Shown in pieces: positions 8,968 to 18,028 of a stretch of 64,000 nucleotides of DNA (within the stretch, counting starts at the first letter, position 1; each line of letters begins with the position of its first letter). Under the pieces are notes generated by a model. That model worked only from the letters and a program-made list of their open reading frames with translations, was not told the origin of the DNA and ran no database searches. The DNA lies in the NCBI GenBank assembly GCA_910589035.1, contig CAJUSI010000042.1:1-64000 (forward strand). The letters run 5' to 3'. A program made the translations under genes and the position numbers. This DNA comes from an uncultured Acetatifactor sp. Lineage in GTDB: Bacteria; Bacillota; Clostridia; Lachnospirales; Lachnospiraceae.

Positions 8968-10104
8968 TTAGCCATTCGCCAGATAAAACCGGTCCTGCAG
9001 CAGCCAGTTTGCCCGAAACCATTTCATAATCTGCCAGTAGCTGCAGCCCCGCAGATCATACTCGCTGATCAGGTTGAATTTCGCCTGGAGGCTTCTCACG
9101 TCCTCAAACCACACTTCATGCACGATTCCTTCCTTTGTGTAGGTATAATGGGAACTCTCCGCCAGATTGTCGAACTCTATCTGCACCCCCTGCTGCGCGG
9201 CAAGCCGCATGGCTTCCACATTTCCCAGCGTAACGGCCTTTGTCATGCCCCTCTCATAGGGCAGGGGCCAGTCGTATCCGTAATTCGGAATCCCCAGGTT
9301 AATCTTCCGGGCCGGTATCTCCGTCAGGGCATACTCCACCACCCTGCGCACCTGATTTACCGGCGCTACCGCCATGGGAGGGCCGTAGGTATAGCCCCAT
9401 TCATAGGTCATCAGCAGCACATAGTCCGCCGCCTCCCCCAGCGCCCCGTAATCCTTTCCTTCATACAGAAGCCCTTCCTGTCCTGCACTTGTCTTGGGAG
9501 CCAGCGCCACGGAGGTCTGATACCCTGCGGCGCGCATGACTTCCGCGGCACGGCGCACGAAGGCGGTAAAGGCATCCCTGTCCTCCGCCAGGATATACTC
9601 AAAGTCAATATCCAATCCCCTGTATCCCTTCCCACCCATAAGCTCCAGCAGGTCTGATAGCAGCCTTTCCGTGTATCCGGTATTATTGACCACGGAATGA
9701 ATCAGCTGGTTGTTGAAATTTCCGTCCGGTCCGAAGGGCGTCAGGGTCAGTACGGGCAGGACGCCGAACCGGACCGCCTCCGCGATCATCCAGTCGTCCT
9801 CCCCGTATGGGGGAGGCAGCAGTTCTCCCCTCTTCGTAAAGCCATAAGAAAAAACCGGCAGTTCGCTCAGAAATGGCAACGTTTCATTCAATACCTCAGG
9901 ACGGATGAATGGATAGGCATATCCGCTCACAGAGATCTCCCTCTCCGCCTTCCTTCCGCCCCTGTCAATCAAAAGAGCCTGCCCCACGGCAAGCTCATAA
10001 GGATACTCCAGCTGATTGTCGTAAATAATCCCTTCCACATCCACGCCAAGCGTCTCCGCAATACTGTCGACGCTGTTGCCCCGCCTCACCACATAGATTT
10101 CCAT
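8968..10104 (-). CDS. LysM-GH18 protein, spore cortex-lytic SleL/YaaH type
   Basis: The 378-residue product starts with one LysM peptidoglycan-binding module (MEIYVVRRGNSVDSIAETLG to about residue 45), followed by a glycoside hydrolase 18 barrel. The catalytic DxDxE motif is seen as GLDIDFEY. This architecture matches SleL/YaaH N-acetylglucosaminidases, which cleave cortex peptidoglycan during germination; those usually carry two LysM modules, so this one is shorter. No signal peptide is seen, as in spore-loaded SleL. The ATG at 10104 is chosen because GGAG lies 7 bp upstream; an in-frame ATG at 10149 exists. Confidence 0.85.
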   Translation of the reverse strand: MEIYVVRRGNSVDSIAETLGVDVEGIIYDNQLEYPYELAVGQALLIDRGGRKAEREISVSGYAYPFIRPEVLNETLPFLSELPVFSYGFTKRGELLPPPYGEDDWMIAEAVRFGVLPVLTLTPFGPDGNFNNQLIHSVVNNTGYTERLLSDLLELMGGKGYRGLDIDFEYILAEDRDAFTAFVRRAAEVMRAAGYQTSVALAPKTSAGQEGLLYEGKDYGALGEAADYVLLMTYEWGYTYGPPMAVAPVNQVRRVVEYALTEIPARKINLGIPNYGYDWPLPYERGMTKAVTLGNVEAMRLAAQQGVQIEFDNLAESSHYTYTKEGIVHEVWFEDVRSLQAKFNLISEYDLRGCSYWQIMKWFRANWLLQDRFYLANG

Positions 10105-10365
10105 ACGCCTTCTCCCATCCGGCCCATTGCATTCTTCCGTCATTCTCACCGATTCGGGAATCGTTCCGTCATTTTCTAACTATTCCTTACCAAGTCCATA
10201 TGGAATTCCCCTGGCAAATCGCTTTTTGCATTCGTCAAATCGGCTGCAAATATACGGATTTAAATACGCTCCGGTTTTTCCTCTGCGCTTTGTTTTCATG
10301 ACTATGTATATTCGCAAAGATCCTTTATCAGAACTGGCAGTGCAGATACCGGACATGCAGAGTCC

Positions 10366-11004
10366 TTACTCCACCCCGGCCTTTTTGCAGATATCATGCA
10401 GGCAGCATTTGCCGCAATAGGGCTTTGTCCGGGCCGTGCAGACCGCCCGGCCGTGATCCACCAGTCTGTGGCAGAAATCATTTCCCTCCTTCGGCGGGAT
10501 AATCTTCCAGAGCTCCTTTTCCACCTTTGCAGGCTCCTTTATGCCGTCCACCAGCCCCATCCTGTTCACCAGGCGGATGCAGTGGGTATCCGTGACGATG
10601 GCCGGTTTCCCGAACACATCCCCCATGATGAGATTGGCGCTTTTCCTGCCCACTCCCGGCAGGGCAAGGAGCTTGTCGAAATCCTCCGGCACCTTCCCGC
10701 CGTACTCATCCCGGAGCATCTTCATGCAGGCGCTGATATCCCGGGCCTTGCTGTTTCCCAGGCCGCAGGGATGGACGATTTTCTCGATCTCGCTTACATC
10801 CGCTTCCGCCAGTGCATTCACATCCGGGAATTTCTCATAGAGCTTCTCCACCACCACATTCACCCTGGCGTCCGTGCACTGGGCCGCCAGGCGCACGCTT
10901 ACCAGCAGCTTCCAGGCCTGGTCGTAATCCAGGGTACAGTCCGAATCCGGGTACTCCTTTTTCAATCGGTCTATGATCTCCAATGCCAGCTTCTTCTTTG
11001 TCAT
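10366..11004 (-). CDS. nth: Endonuclease III
   Basis: A 212-residue bifunctional DNA glycosylase/AP lyase of base-excision repair acting on oxidised pyrimidines. The helix-hairpin-helix LPGVGRKSANLIMG contains the catalytic lysine, and VTDTHCIRLVNRMG contains the catalytic aspartate. The C-terminal 4Fe-4S cluster ligands C-x6-C-x2-C-x5-C are intact (CTARTKPYCGKCCLHDIC). The start has GGAG five bases before the ATG. It is a stand-alone gene, with the broken mazG-like gene upstream. Confidence 0.96.
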   Translation of the reverse strand: MTKKKLALEIIDRLKKEYPDSDCTLDYDQAWKLLVSVRLAAQCTDARVNVVVEKLYEKFPDVNALAEADVSEIEKIVHPCGLGNSKARDISACMKMLRDEYGGKVPEDFDKLLALPGVGRKSANLIMGDVFGKPAIVTDTHCIRLVNRMGLVDGIKEPAKVEKELWKIIPPKEGNDFCHRLVDHGRAVCTARTKPYCGKCCLHDICKKAGVE

Positions 11005-11137
11005 TTGTTCTCCTGCTTTCCGTCATATTTTCTGCCTGATTCAAATCATTGGGTTTCTCTCGCCGGCTCCGCAAAGCTAATTGAATTGACTTTACTGTCC
11101 GTGCAAGCTCCTGGCTCATTGCTCGCTGGAATCAAAT

Positions 11138-11465
11138 TCAGACGCCTCTTGATTTTAAGTATCTGTCTTCGTCCTCTCTTGCTTCCAAGAAAGCTTTCTC
11201 CAAATCAATTTTGTAGTAATCGGCTAATCTCATAATCTGTGCAATTACATCCGCCATCTCATTGCCCAAACGCGCATCCACATCAGGAACTTCCCCTTCC
11301 AAAGCATAATATCTTTCTTTGATCATAACCTGCTTTGCCAATTCCCCCACCTGCTTTATCAGTTCTATCATAGCGCCTTCTGCTTTCCACTCCTGCAGCT
11401 CAATCTTATGAAATCTTTTCACAGCCTCTGTACATCTCTTCCATTTCTGCAAAAGTTTGGCTCAT
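11138..11465 (-). pseudogene. MazG-like nucleotide pyrophosphohydrolase, frameshifted near N-terminus
   Basis: The 3' part (from about 11450 down) encodes an all-alpha NTP pyrophosphohydrolase of the small MazG type. Metal-binding acidic residues are present in VGELAKQVMIKE and GNEMADVIAQIMRL. The best start is the ATG at 11465, with GGAGG eight bases upstream, encoding MSQTFAEMEEM. That frame then runs to a stop at about 11409, while the MazG frame (CTEAVKRFHKIELQEW) is offset by one base from about 11430. Joining them by a 1-2 base correction gives a normal family N-terminus. A shortened product from the internal TTG at 11452 or ATG near 11370 cannot be excluded. Confidence 0.75.
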
Positions 11466-11619
11466 AAAGTAATCCTCCATAAAAGTTTTCCACATAAAGG
11501 AACGCCTGCATCTTTCCCAAAAGGGAGTATAAAAATATAATTTTCACATATCCTATCAAAAATAAATTTGTAAAAGCACATTTGAACTGTAACGAATTCA
11601 AGACAGGTATACCCTAAGC

Positions 11620-11723
11620 TTATAGTAAACGTCATGGCTATCCTTACTTTGGCAGAAAGCCACTGCAGCAGCCACAATCGTCATATTGTGCCAAAATAAA
11701 GATTTTAATGTCGTTTACTATAA
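11620..11723. repeat. MITE-like 104-bp element with 16-bp terminal inverted repeats
   Basis: The sequence starts TTATAGTAAACGTCAT (11620-11635) and ends with its inverse complement ATGTCGTTTACTATAA (11708-11723), 15 of 16 positions matching. The 72-bp interior has no coding potential and includes a smaller inverted pair around TTGGCA/TGTGCCAA. It lies in the gap between the broken mazG-like gene and the BFD-like gene. A non-autonomous transposon derivative is the likeliest explanation; no clear target duplication is visible. Confidence 0.55.
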
Positions 11724-11786
11724 ATAGCATACCTGACAAAAAGCGTTACAGTCTGAAAACAAATTTTTAAAAGAAAGGATACTGAA

Positions 11787-11975
11787 ATGGATCTGGATAA
11801 AATCGTATGTAACTGTATGGGCGTCACTGCCGCCCGGATCAAAGAGGCCGTGGACGCCGGCGCGAGCACGCTGGCTGAAGTTCAGGAAGCCACGGGCGCA
11901 GGCACGGTCTGCGGCGCATGCCTGGAAGAGGTGGAGTCCCTGATCAGCCATTTTACAGCCCAGAGAGATGCCTGA
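11787..11975 (+). CDS. BFD-like [2Fe-2S] protein
   Basis: A 62-residue protein made of a single BFD-like domain. The four cysteines fall in the family pattern C-x-C near residue 8-10 (VCNCMGVT) and C-x2-C near residue 42-45 (GTVCGACLEE), with the helical RIKEAVDAGASTLAEVQEATGAG spacer. Such proteins carry a [2Fe-2S] cluster and work as bacterioferritin-associated ferredoxins or as modules of nitrite reductases and NifU-like proteins. AAAGGA precedes the ATG. It stands alone on the plus strand, so its partner is unknown. Confidence 0.9.
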   Translation: MDLDKIVCNCMGVTAARIKEAVDAGASTLAEVQEATGAGTVCGACLEEVESLISHFTAQRDA

Positions 11976-12170
11976 AGCTTTCCGGCACAGCGGGCTGCTC
12001 CTTATAGCTCTCCAGGCTTGGCGGATGCCAGCTCTCCTGGCCTGGTAAAATGCTCCCGGATGCTTTCTGGTACAGTGAGTGGGATGCTCCCTGAATTTTC
12101 CCCGTCAGGAGAACGATTAACAATGAAATCCCGTACAGAACGGCATGATTTTGGTTCCGGCCTGTCCGGT

Positions 12171-14372
12171 TCAGGAAGGATACTCCCTCACAATCTCTCC
12201 CGACAGCCTCTCCTTCAGCAGGGTGTTGCGTCTGGTTACAGTCACATTCCTTATGGCATAGGAGAGCGCTTTCCTTGTCCCTACCATCACAAGAATCTTT
12301 TTTGCCCTGGTAATGCCTGTGTAGATGAGATTTCTCTGCAACATCACGAAATGGTTCATCAGCACCGGCATTACCACAATCGGGTATTCGGACCCCTGGG
12401 CCTTGTGGATGGTGGTGGCGTAGGCGTGCACCAGCTCGTCCAGCTCCGTGGCGTCGTACTCCGTCCTCCTGCCGTCGAAATTCACCCTAAGCCTGCGCTC
12501 CTGCATATCCACAGATTCTATGGTCCCGATATCCCCGTTGAAGACTTCCTTATCATAATTGTTTTTGATCTGCATCACTTTATCGCCCGGGCGGAATATA
12601 TAACCACTCCGCCGAAGCCCCTCTCCCGCGGGATTGAGCGCCTCCTGCAGGATAAGGTTCAGATTGGCGGCTCCCGCCGCGCCTCTCTGCATGGGGGTAA
12701 GCACCTGTATCATGGAGGGATCTGTCTTATAATACCTGGGAAGTTTGTTCTTCACCAGATCCACAATCCGGGCCGCAGCCGCCTCCGCTTCCTCCTCTTC
12801 CAGGAAAAAGAAATCCGTATCCCGGCCGTTGGACAGGTCCGGCATCTTTCCCTCATTGATTCTGTGGGCACTCATGATGATCCGGCTCTCCTGAGCCTGA
12901 CGGAATATCCTGGTAAGCCGGATCACCGGGAACCTGCCCGAATCGATCACATCCCTGAGCACATTGCCCGCACCCACGGAGGGCAGCTGGTCGGTATCTC
13001 CCACCAGAATCAGGCGCATGCTCTCCGGAATGGCCTTCAGCAGGGAATTCATCAGCACAATATCGATCATGGAGCATTCGTCCACGATCAGGACATCCCC
13101 TTCCAACGGATTCTCCTCATTTTTCCCATATCCTTCCGGGGGCTTGCATTCCAGAAGCCGGTGGATAGTTTTGGCCTCCAGGCCCGTGGCCTCCGTCATA
13201 CGCTTGGCGGCCCTTCCTGTGGGCGCGGCCAAAAGGATCCGCAGGCCGTAGGCTCTGTAAGCGGCGATGATTCCCTGGGTGGTGGTGGTTTTGCCTGTGC
13301 CCGGTCCGCCGGTGAGCACCATGACCTTTGCCATGGCCGCCCGCCGGATGGCATCCGCCTGTATCTCGTCGTACTTCATTTTCACAGACTGTTCGATTCT
13401 TCCTATATCCACGGACAGTTTTGCGTTTCCCGTTTCCCTGCGGGCTTTTTCAAGCCGGGTCCACAGGCGGTCTCCTGCCGGCTGCCCTGCCAGCCTTGTC
13501 AGCTTGTTCGCCACGCCCAGCTCCGCATAATAAAAGGGCGGTAAATAAACAGCCTCCCCTTCCTGAATCAGATCCCGGTTCTTCAGCATCTGGTCCATTG
13601 TCATGACGATGCTGCAGTCTTCCGCTTCCAGCAGCGCGGAGGCCTTTTCGATGAGCTGTTCCGTTTCCGCGTACACATGCCCCTCGTCCGCCAGTTCACT
13701 CAGGGTATACATGATACCGCTGCGCAGCCGGACATAAGCCTCCTTCCCGAAGCCTAGCTTCACGGCAATGCGGTCCGCCGTGCGGAAGCCGATTCCCCAG
13801 ATATCATCCGCCATCTGAAAAGGATTTTCCCGCATTTTCCGGATGCTGTCATTCCCATACTGCTTATAGATCCTGGCGGCAAAGGCCGTGCTCACATCAT
13901 GCTGCTGCAAAAAGAGCATGATATTCTTTACTTCCTTCTGCCGCTCCCAGCTCTCTGCTATGGTTCGGATCCGTTTGCTGCCGATGCCCGGTATGGCCGT
14001 CAGCGCCTGAATATCCTCCTCAATAATCCGGAAGGTATCCTCCCCGAATTTCTGGACGATCCTGCGGGCATAGCCGGGGCCCACTCCCCGGATCAGACCG
14101 CTGCCCAGATATTTCTCCATACCGTAGACGGTTGCAGGAAGGGTTTCCTCCCATTTCTCCGCCATAAACTGCTGTCCGTACCTGGAATCCACCTTCCAGT
14201 TCCCCTCCGCCAGAAGCACGGAGCCCACCGCGGCGTCCAGGAGATTGCCCACCACCGTCACCAGATCGTCGTAGCCCTTGGCGTGAACCTTCAGGACGGA
14301 ATATCCGTTTTCCGGATTCTGATATGTAATTCGCTCCACAACGCAGCGGAGCTTCATCCTCTGTACCGCCAT
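12171..14372 (-). CDS. recD2: RecD2 (RecD/TraA-family) DNA helicase
   Basis: A 733-residue superfamily 1B helicase. The N-terminal OB-like and helix-hairpin-helix region contains PGIGSKRIRTIAE and GIGFRTADRIAVKLG, typical of RecD2 rather than RecBCD RecD. The motor has Walker A GGPGTGKT at 355-362, Walker B VLIVDECSMID, GDTDQLPSVGAGNVLRDVI, and the C-terminal YATTIHKAQGSEYP motif. RecD2 is a 5'-3' helicase in DNA repair. The start ATG comes 2 bp after the stop of a 39-codon membrane peptide gene and has no strong SD of its own, which suggests translational coupling. Confidence 0.95.
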   Translation of the reverse strand: MAVQRMKLRCVVERITYQNPENGYSVLKVHAKGYDDLVTVVGNLLDAAVGSVLLAEGNWKVDSRYGQQFMAEKWEETLPATVYGMEKYLGSGLIRGVGPGYARRIVQKFGEDTFRIIEEDIQALTAIPGIGSKRIRTIAESWERQKEVKNIMLFLQQHDVSTAFAARIYKQYGNDSIRKMRENPFQMADDIWGIGFRTADRIAVKLGFGKEAYVRLRSGIMYTLSELADEGHVYAETEQLIEKASALLEAEDCSIVMTMDQMLKNRDLIQEGEAVYLPPFYYAELGVANKLTRLAGQPAGDRLWTRLEKARRETGNAKLSVDIGRIEQSVKMKYDEIQADAIRRAAMAKVMVLTGGPGTGKTTTTQGIIAAYRAYGLRILLAAPTGRAAKRMTEATGLEAKTIHRLLECKPPEGYGKNEENPLEGDVLIVDECSMIDIVLMNSLLKAIPESMRLILVGDTDQLPSVGAGNVLRDVIDSGRFPVIRLTRIFRQAQESRIIMSAHRINEGKMPDLSNGRDTDFFFLEEEEAEAAAARIVDLVKNKLPRYYKTDPSMIQVLTPMQRGAAGAANLNLILQEALNPAGEGLRRSGYIFRPGDKVMQIKNNYDKEVFNGDIGTIESVDMQERRLRVNFDGRRTEYDATELDELVHAYATTIHKAQGSEYPIVVMPVLMNHFVMLQRNLIYTGITRAKKILVMVGTRKALSYAIRNVTVTRRNTLLKERLSGEIVREYPS

Positions 14373-14374
14373 TT

Positions 14375-14494
14375 TCAGGAATTGTTTTCCACGGAATTCT
14401 CTTCCGTACGGCTGCGGACTAATTTATGCCCGGTGTAGATCACCATGATCATGCAGACTATCATGGCAACGCTCCAATATTTGTGCGCTTTCAT
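14375..14494 (-). CDS. 39-residue single-pass membrane peptide before recD2
   Basis: A short reading frame starts at the ATG at 14494 with a near-perfect GAGGAGGAAAGAGG upstream and ends in TGA at 14375. The product begins MKAHKYWSVAMIVCMIMV, continues through a hydrophobic stretch (about residues 7-21), and ends in a charged tail (KLVRSRTEENSVENNS). Positive residues flank the helix on both sides. Its stop is 2 bp before the recD2 start, so it probably drives recD2 translation or is expressed with it. I know no named family. Confidence 0.65.
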   Translation of the reverse strand: MKAHKYWSVAMIVCMIMVIYTGHKLVRSRTEENSVENNS

Positions 14495-14616
14495 CCTCTT
14501 TCCTCCTCGTCCAAATATCCTCTCGAAGTCTCCTCGCTTCATTTGCCATTTTTATAGATTCCGATTTTGCTGACTTCTCCCTCTTTTCTTTTATGGAAAA
14601 ACAAAACTAGAAATTG

Positions 14617-15174
14617 TCAATCCATCCCATCGAAAATTTCTTCCAGAGTCATCTGAATATGGGGAAATGCCCTCAGCGAAATTACGGTTTCCGCATTGTA
14701 ATGCTCCAGTTCCTTATCGTTCTGCAGGATATAGCTTTGCTCCAGAATGTATTTCCCGTTTTCAAGATAATAGATCTCAACGGATTTCCCCTGGGGCGCC
14801 ACAATCCAGTATTCTTCTACTCCGGCGGCTTCATAAATCTCTTTCTTCTCCGTCCTGTCCTTCTTGGCCGTAGAGGGGCTCAGGGTCTCGGCGATAAACC
14901 GGGGGACTCCGCTGTAAGCCCCGCCCTTTAATTTCTTTCTGTCGCATACAATCATGATATCCGGGCACAGGTAATCGTCATTCACATCCGGATGGTATTT
15001 GAAGTCTAAATTCTCCACAGAGACAAAACATCTGCTTTTTCTTAATCTATTGGCAATTATCCTGTGAATATTCCCATTCACGATACAATAGCTGTATCCC
15101 GAAGGCCGCGGCATATTATAAATCACGCCGTTAATTTTTTCGTCCTTTTTACGTTCAAATTCAGCTAATCCCAT
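14617..15174 (-). CDS. Uma2-family (DUF820) endonuclease-fold protein
   Basis: The 185-residue protein belongs to the Uma2/DUF820 group with a PD-(D/E)XK restriction-endonuclease fold. The core is visible as CPDIMIVCD (metal-binding Asp), PRFIAETLSPST (Glu), and the signature helix KKEIYEAAGVEEYWIVAP. The function of the family is unsettled; members are often multicopy and linked to mobile DNA or defence. It has no obvious operon partner. The start has a weak ribosome site. Confidence 0.85.
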   Translation of the reverse strand: MGLAEFERKKDEKINGVIYNMPRPSGYSYCIVNGNIHRIIANRLRKSRCFVSVENLDFKYHPDVNDDYLCPDIMIVCDRKKLKGGAYSGVPRFIAETLSPSTAKKDRTEKKEIYEAAGVEEYWIVAPQGKSVEIYYLENGKYILEQSYILQNDKELEHYNAETVISLRAFPHIQMTLEEIFDGMD

Positions 15175-15435
15175 TGTGTTCTTACCACCCTTTATAGGCC
15201 GATATTCTCCTGAAATCTCTGCGCTGCATTTGTCAGACTTTTTGATAATTCGCTTTTGTTATTTTCCCCCGATTTCATCTCTTTCCCTTGGATTTAGAGG
15301 GGTATTTGAGCCTTGTGGCATTCGCAAAGCCAATGGATAGCTGGCTTTATGCTTAATCCAATTGGAGATTGTATTTGCAGGCAACGGCACAAAGTCTGCT
15401 TTGCAGACCCGGCTCATTGCTCACGGGAACAAAAT
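15175..15435. other. Intergenic region without a recognised gene
   Basis: No credible reading frame. It holds small inverted repeats (AGCCA...TGGCT near 15328-15348; GTCTGC-TTT-GCAGAC near 15393-15410). The stretch GGCTCATTGCTC near 15412 is shared with the gap at 11110-11130, which may indicate a decayed dispersed repeat. Confidence 0.4.
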
Positions 15436-15458
15436 GGGACATATATGATATATGTCCC
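15436..15458 (-). terminator. Hairpin terminator after degV
   Basis: GGGACATATAT and its exact complement ATATATGTCCC form an 11-bp stem around a single central base. It begins 10 bp past the degV stop. Read on the minus strand it is followed by ATTTTGTT, as in an intrinsic terminator. Confidence 0.7.
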
Positions 15459-15467
15459 AAACCAATC

Positions 15468-16334
15468 CTACTTACCCACCAGAATCATGGAAAGCATGCC
15501 CGGGCCGGTGTGGGCCCCGATGATGGGAGAAAGCAGGGTCCTCCTGACCTTCACCTCCGGCGCAGCCTCCTTCACCTTTGCCGCCAGGCTCTCCGCCAGC
15601 TCGGGGGTATCCGCGTCGCAGATATAGACGATGTCTCCGGCTTCCGGATTATAGTTTTCCTGGAAAAAGGTAAACAGGGACATCATACCGGCCTTATTCC
15701 CCCGCTTTTTGTCCACGGTGGCAAGCTTGCCCTTATCGTCGATGATGAGCATGGGCTTGATATTCAGCGCAGACCCCACAATGGCTGTGGCGGCGCTGAC
15801 GCGGCCGCCCCGCTTCAGGTACATGAGATCCTGGACCATGAAATAATGGCGCAGATGGGGAATGACTGCCTGGATGGCATCGAAATTTTCCCGAAGCGTC
15901 ATGCCATTCTTCCTATTCTCTATGGCCTTCTCCACCAGAATCCCGATTCCTCCCGTTGCTGCCAGGGTATCCACCGGAAGGACTTCCGTCTCCGGATACT
16001 CCTCCTTCAGGTTCCCCGCCGCCAGCATGGAACTCTCATAGGTGGCCGACAACCCGCTGGAAAGGCAGAAATACAGTACCGATTTCCCCTCCTCCAGGAA
16101 TTTCTTAAAATATTCCTCATACATATAAGGCGAGATCTGGGAGGTTCTCGTCAGATCCCCGTTCCTCTGGCCGTCATAGAATTTTCTCAGCAGATCGTTG
16201 TCCTCGCACCCCCTGGAGGTCCGCATTTCTTCCCCCAGGGAATACTCCATGGGTACAAATTCAATTCCGTTCTCCTTCGCTGCTTCCCTGATGATATCCC
16301 CGGAAGCATCCATGCAAATCACATAATCCCTCAT
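15468..16334 (-). CDS. DegV-family fatty-acid-binding protein
   Basis: A 288-residue DegV protein. It begins with the usual strand and loop (MRDYVICMDASGDI), followed by TRTSQISPYMYEEYFKKFLEEGKSVLYFCLSSGLSATYESS with the lipid-contacting Thr/Ser region, the LKRGGRVSAATAIVGSALNIKPML block, and the C-terminal IIGAHTGPGMLSM. DegV (FakB-like) proteins bind fatty acids and can present them to the FakA kinase for phospholipid synthesis. No fakA is nearby. GGGAGG is well placed before the ATG, and a strong hairpin follows the stop. Confidence 0.92.
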   Translation of the reverse strand: MRDYVICMDASGDIIREAAKENGIEFVPMEYSLGEEMRTSRGCEDNDLLRKFYDGQRNGDLTRTSQISPYMYEEYFKKFLEEGKSVLYFCLSSGLSATYESSMLAAGNLKEEYPETEVLPVDTLAATGGIGILVEKAIENRKNGMTLRENFDAIQAVIPHLRHYFMVQDLMYLKRGGRVSAATAIVGSALNIKPMLIIDDKGKLATVDKKRGNKAGMMSLFTFFQENYNPEAGDIVYICDADTPELAESLAAKVKEAAPEVKVRRTLLSPIIGAHTGPGMLSMILVGK

Positions 16335-16401
16335 CCTTTATCCTCCCTGTTATCCGCAGCCGCACTGTGCTCCGCCCCTCAAAAGCAATATGGCTTCCCC
16401 A

Positions 16402-17790
16402 TCAGAATTCATTCCCGGGAAATCGGGGGATCCCGTCAAATCCCTGCTTCAGCTCCTCGTCCGAAGGGATATAATCCGCCATTTCACCGTTGTTGAATTT
16501 CTCATACGCCACCATATCGAAATATCCCGTTCCCGTAAGTCCGAATACGATGGTCTTCTCCTCGCCGGTCTCCCTGCATTTCATCGCCTCGTCGATGGCT
16601 ATGCGGATGGCATGGCTGCTCTCGGGAGCGGGAAGGATCCCCTCCACCCTGGCAAACTGAGTCGCCGCCTCAAATACGGCCGTCTGTTCCACGCTGACCG
16701 CCTCCATGAGTCCGTCATGGTAGAGCTGGGAAAGGACCGGACTCATTCCGTGATAGCGAAGTCCTCCCGCATGGTTGGCAGAAGGGATGAAACCGCTGCC
16801 CAGAGTATACATTTTCGCCAGAGGGCAGACCTTTCCGGTATCGCAGAAATCATAGGCGAACACGCCCCTGGTGAAGCTTGGACAGGATGCGGGCTCTACC
16901 GCAATAATCCTGTAATTCCTCTCACCCCGCACCATTTCTCCCGCGAAAGGAGAAATCAGGCCTCCCAGATTGGAGCCGCCCCCCGCGCATCCGATAATGA
17001 TGTCTGGAACGATTCCGTATTTATCCAGCGCCGCCTTGGTCTCAAGGCCAATGACGGTCTGATGCAGAAGCACCTGGTTCAGTACGCTGCCCAGCACATA
17101 GCGGTATCCTTCCCTGGCCGCTTCCGCCTCCACAGCCTCGGAGATGGCGCAGCCCAGGCTTCCCGTGGTGCCGGGATGCTCGGCAAGAATCTTCCTTCCA
17201 ATTTCTGTGGTGTCGCTGGGAGAAGGCGTAACCGTCGCCCCATAGGTCCTCATCACCTCCCGGCGGAAGGGCTTCTGTTCATAGGAAACTTTCACCATGT
17301 ACACGAGACAGTCGAGCCCGAAGTACGCACAGGCCATGGAAAGCGCCGTCCCCCACTGTCCTGCTCCGGTCTCTGTGGTAACGCCCTTTAAGCCCTGCTT
17401 CTTCGCATAATAAGCCTGGGCAATGGCCGAATTCAGCTTATGGCTTCCGCTGGTATTGTTGCCCTCGAATTTATAATAAATCTTAGCCGGGGTCTGAAGC
17501 TTTTCCTCCAGACAATACGCCCTTACCAGGGGCGAGGGGCGGTACATTTTATAGAAATCCTGAATTTCCTGAGGAATAGGGATATACGCGTTGGTGTCAT
17601 CCAGCTCCTGGTTTACCAGCTCATCGCAGAAAACGCCCTGAAGCTCCTTAGCCGTCATGGGCTGAAGCGTGCCCGGATTCAGAAGCGGAGCGGGCTTATT
17701 CTTCATATCGGCCCGAAGGTTATACCAGCTTGCGGGGATCTCGTTCTCCTCCAGATATATTTTATAAGGTATTTTATTCATTTGACTCAT
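16402..17790 (-). CDS. TrpB2-type tryptophan synthase beta-like protein
   Basis: This 462-residue PLP enzyme is of the TrpB2 class rather than TrpB1: it has the long N-terminal extension (EIPASWYNLRADM) and the RPSPLVRAYCLEE motif. The PLP lysine lies in NTSGSHKLNSA, and the phosphate loop is GCAGGGSNLGG. TrpB2 enzymes condense indole and serine to tryptophan and often occur without a TrpA partner; none is seen here, so it probably salvages free indole. The start has GGAGACC upstream. A sigma-A-like promoter lies about 115 bp before it. Confidence 0.93.
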   Translation of the reverse strand: MSQMNKIPYKIYLEENEIPASWYNLRADMKNKPAPLLNPGTLQPMTAKELQGVFCDELVNQELDDTNAYIPIPQEIQDFYKMYRPSPLVRAYCLEEKLQTPAKIYYKFEGNNTSGSHKLNSAIAQAYYAKKQGLKGVTTETGAGQWGTALSMACAYFGLDCLVYMVKVSYEQKPFRREVMRTYGATVTPSPSDTTEIGRKILAEHPGTTGSLGCAISEAVEAEAAREGYRYVLGSVLNQVLLHQTVIGLETKAALDKYGIVPDIIIGCAGGGSNLGGLISPFAGEMVRGERNYRIIAVEPASCPSFTRGVFAYDFCDTGKVCPLAKMYTLGSGFIPSANHAGGLRYHGMSPVLSQLYHDGLMEAVSVEQTAVFEAATQFARVEGILPAPESSHAIRIAIDEAMKCRETGEEKTIVFGLTGTGYFDMVAYEKFNNGEMADYIPSDEELKQGFDGIPRFPGNEF

Positions 17791-17902
17791 TGAAGGTCTC
17801 CATTCTGCCGTAGACGCATTCGGCTTTATGTTTTAAATACAGCGCCGGAATCAGACCGCCTCAAAGGCAGCGTGCGTCCTGCCGCCTGAAGCTGTAAGTT
17901 TT

Positions 17903-17931
17903 ATATTATCATATAAAAATGATTTCTGCAA
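17903..17931 (-). promoter_or_regulatory. Likely sigma-A promoter of the trpB2 gene
   Basis: On the minus strand TTGCAG (17926-17931) is followed after exactly 17 bp by TAATAT (17903-17908). The roughly 110-bp leader contains a GGCAG...CTGCC stem near 17860-17880. I do not see a T-box or TRAP-type leader. Confidence 0.5.
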
Positions 17932-18028
17932 TTTCTTTTTCAGCCCGGGTAGTCGTCCGTGTTTTCAAATTAATCTGTTTACAGGCGGTATCTTCCTTAC
18001 AATATAGATCACTGCCATCCCTGCCATT

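Noticed and set aside
17791..18028. T-box or tryptophan-responsive leader before trpB2
   Set aside because: Only a short GGCAG/CTGCC stem is seen; no T-box sequence or terminator/antiterminator pair was found.
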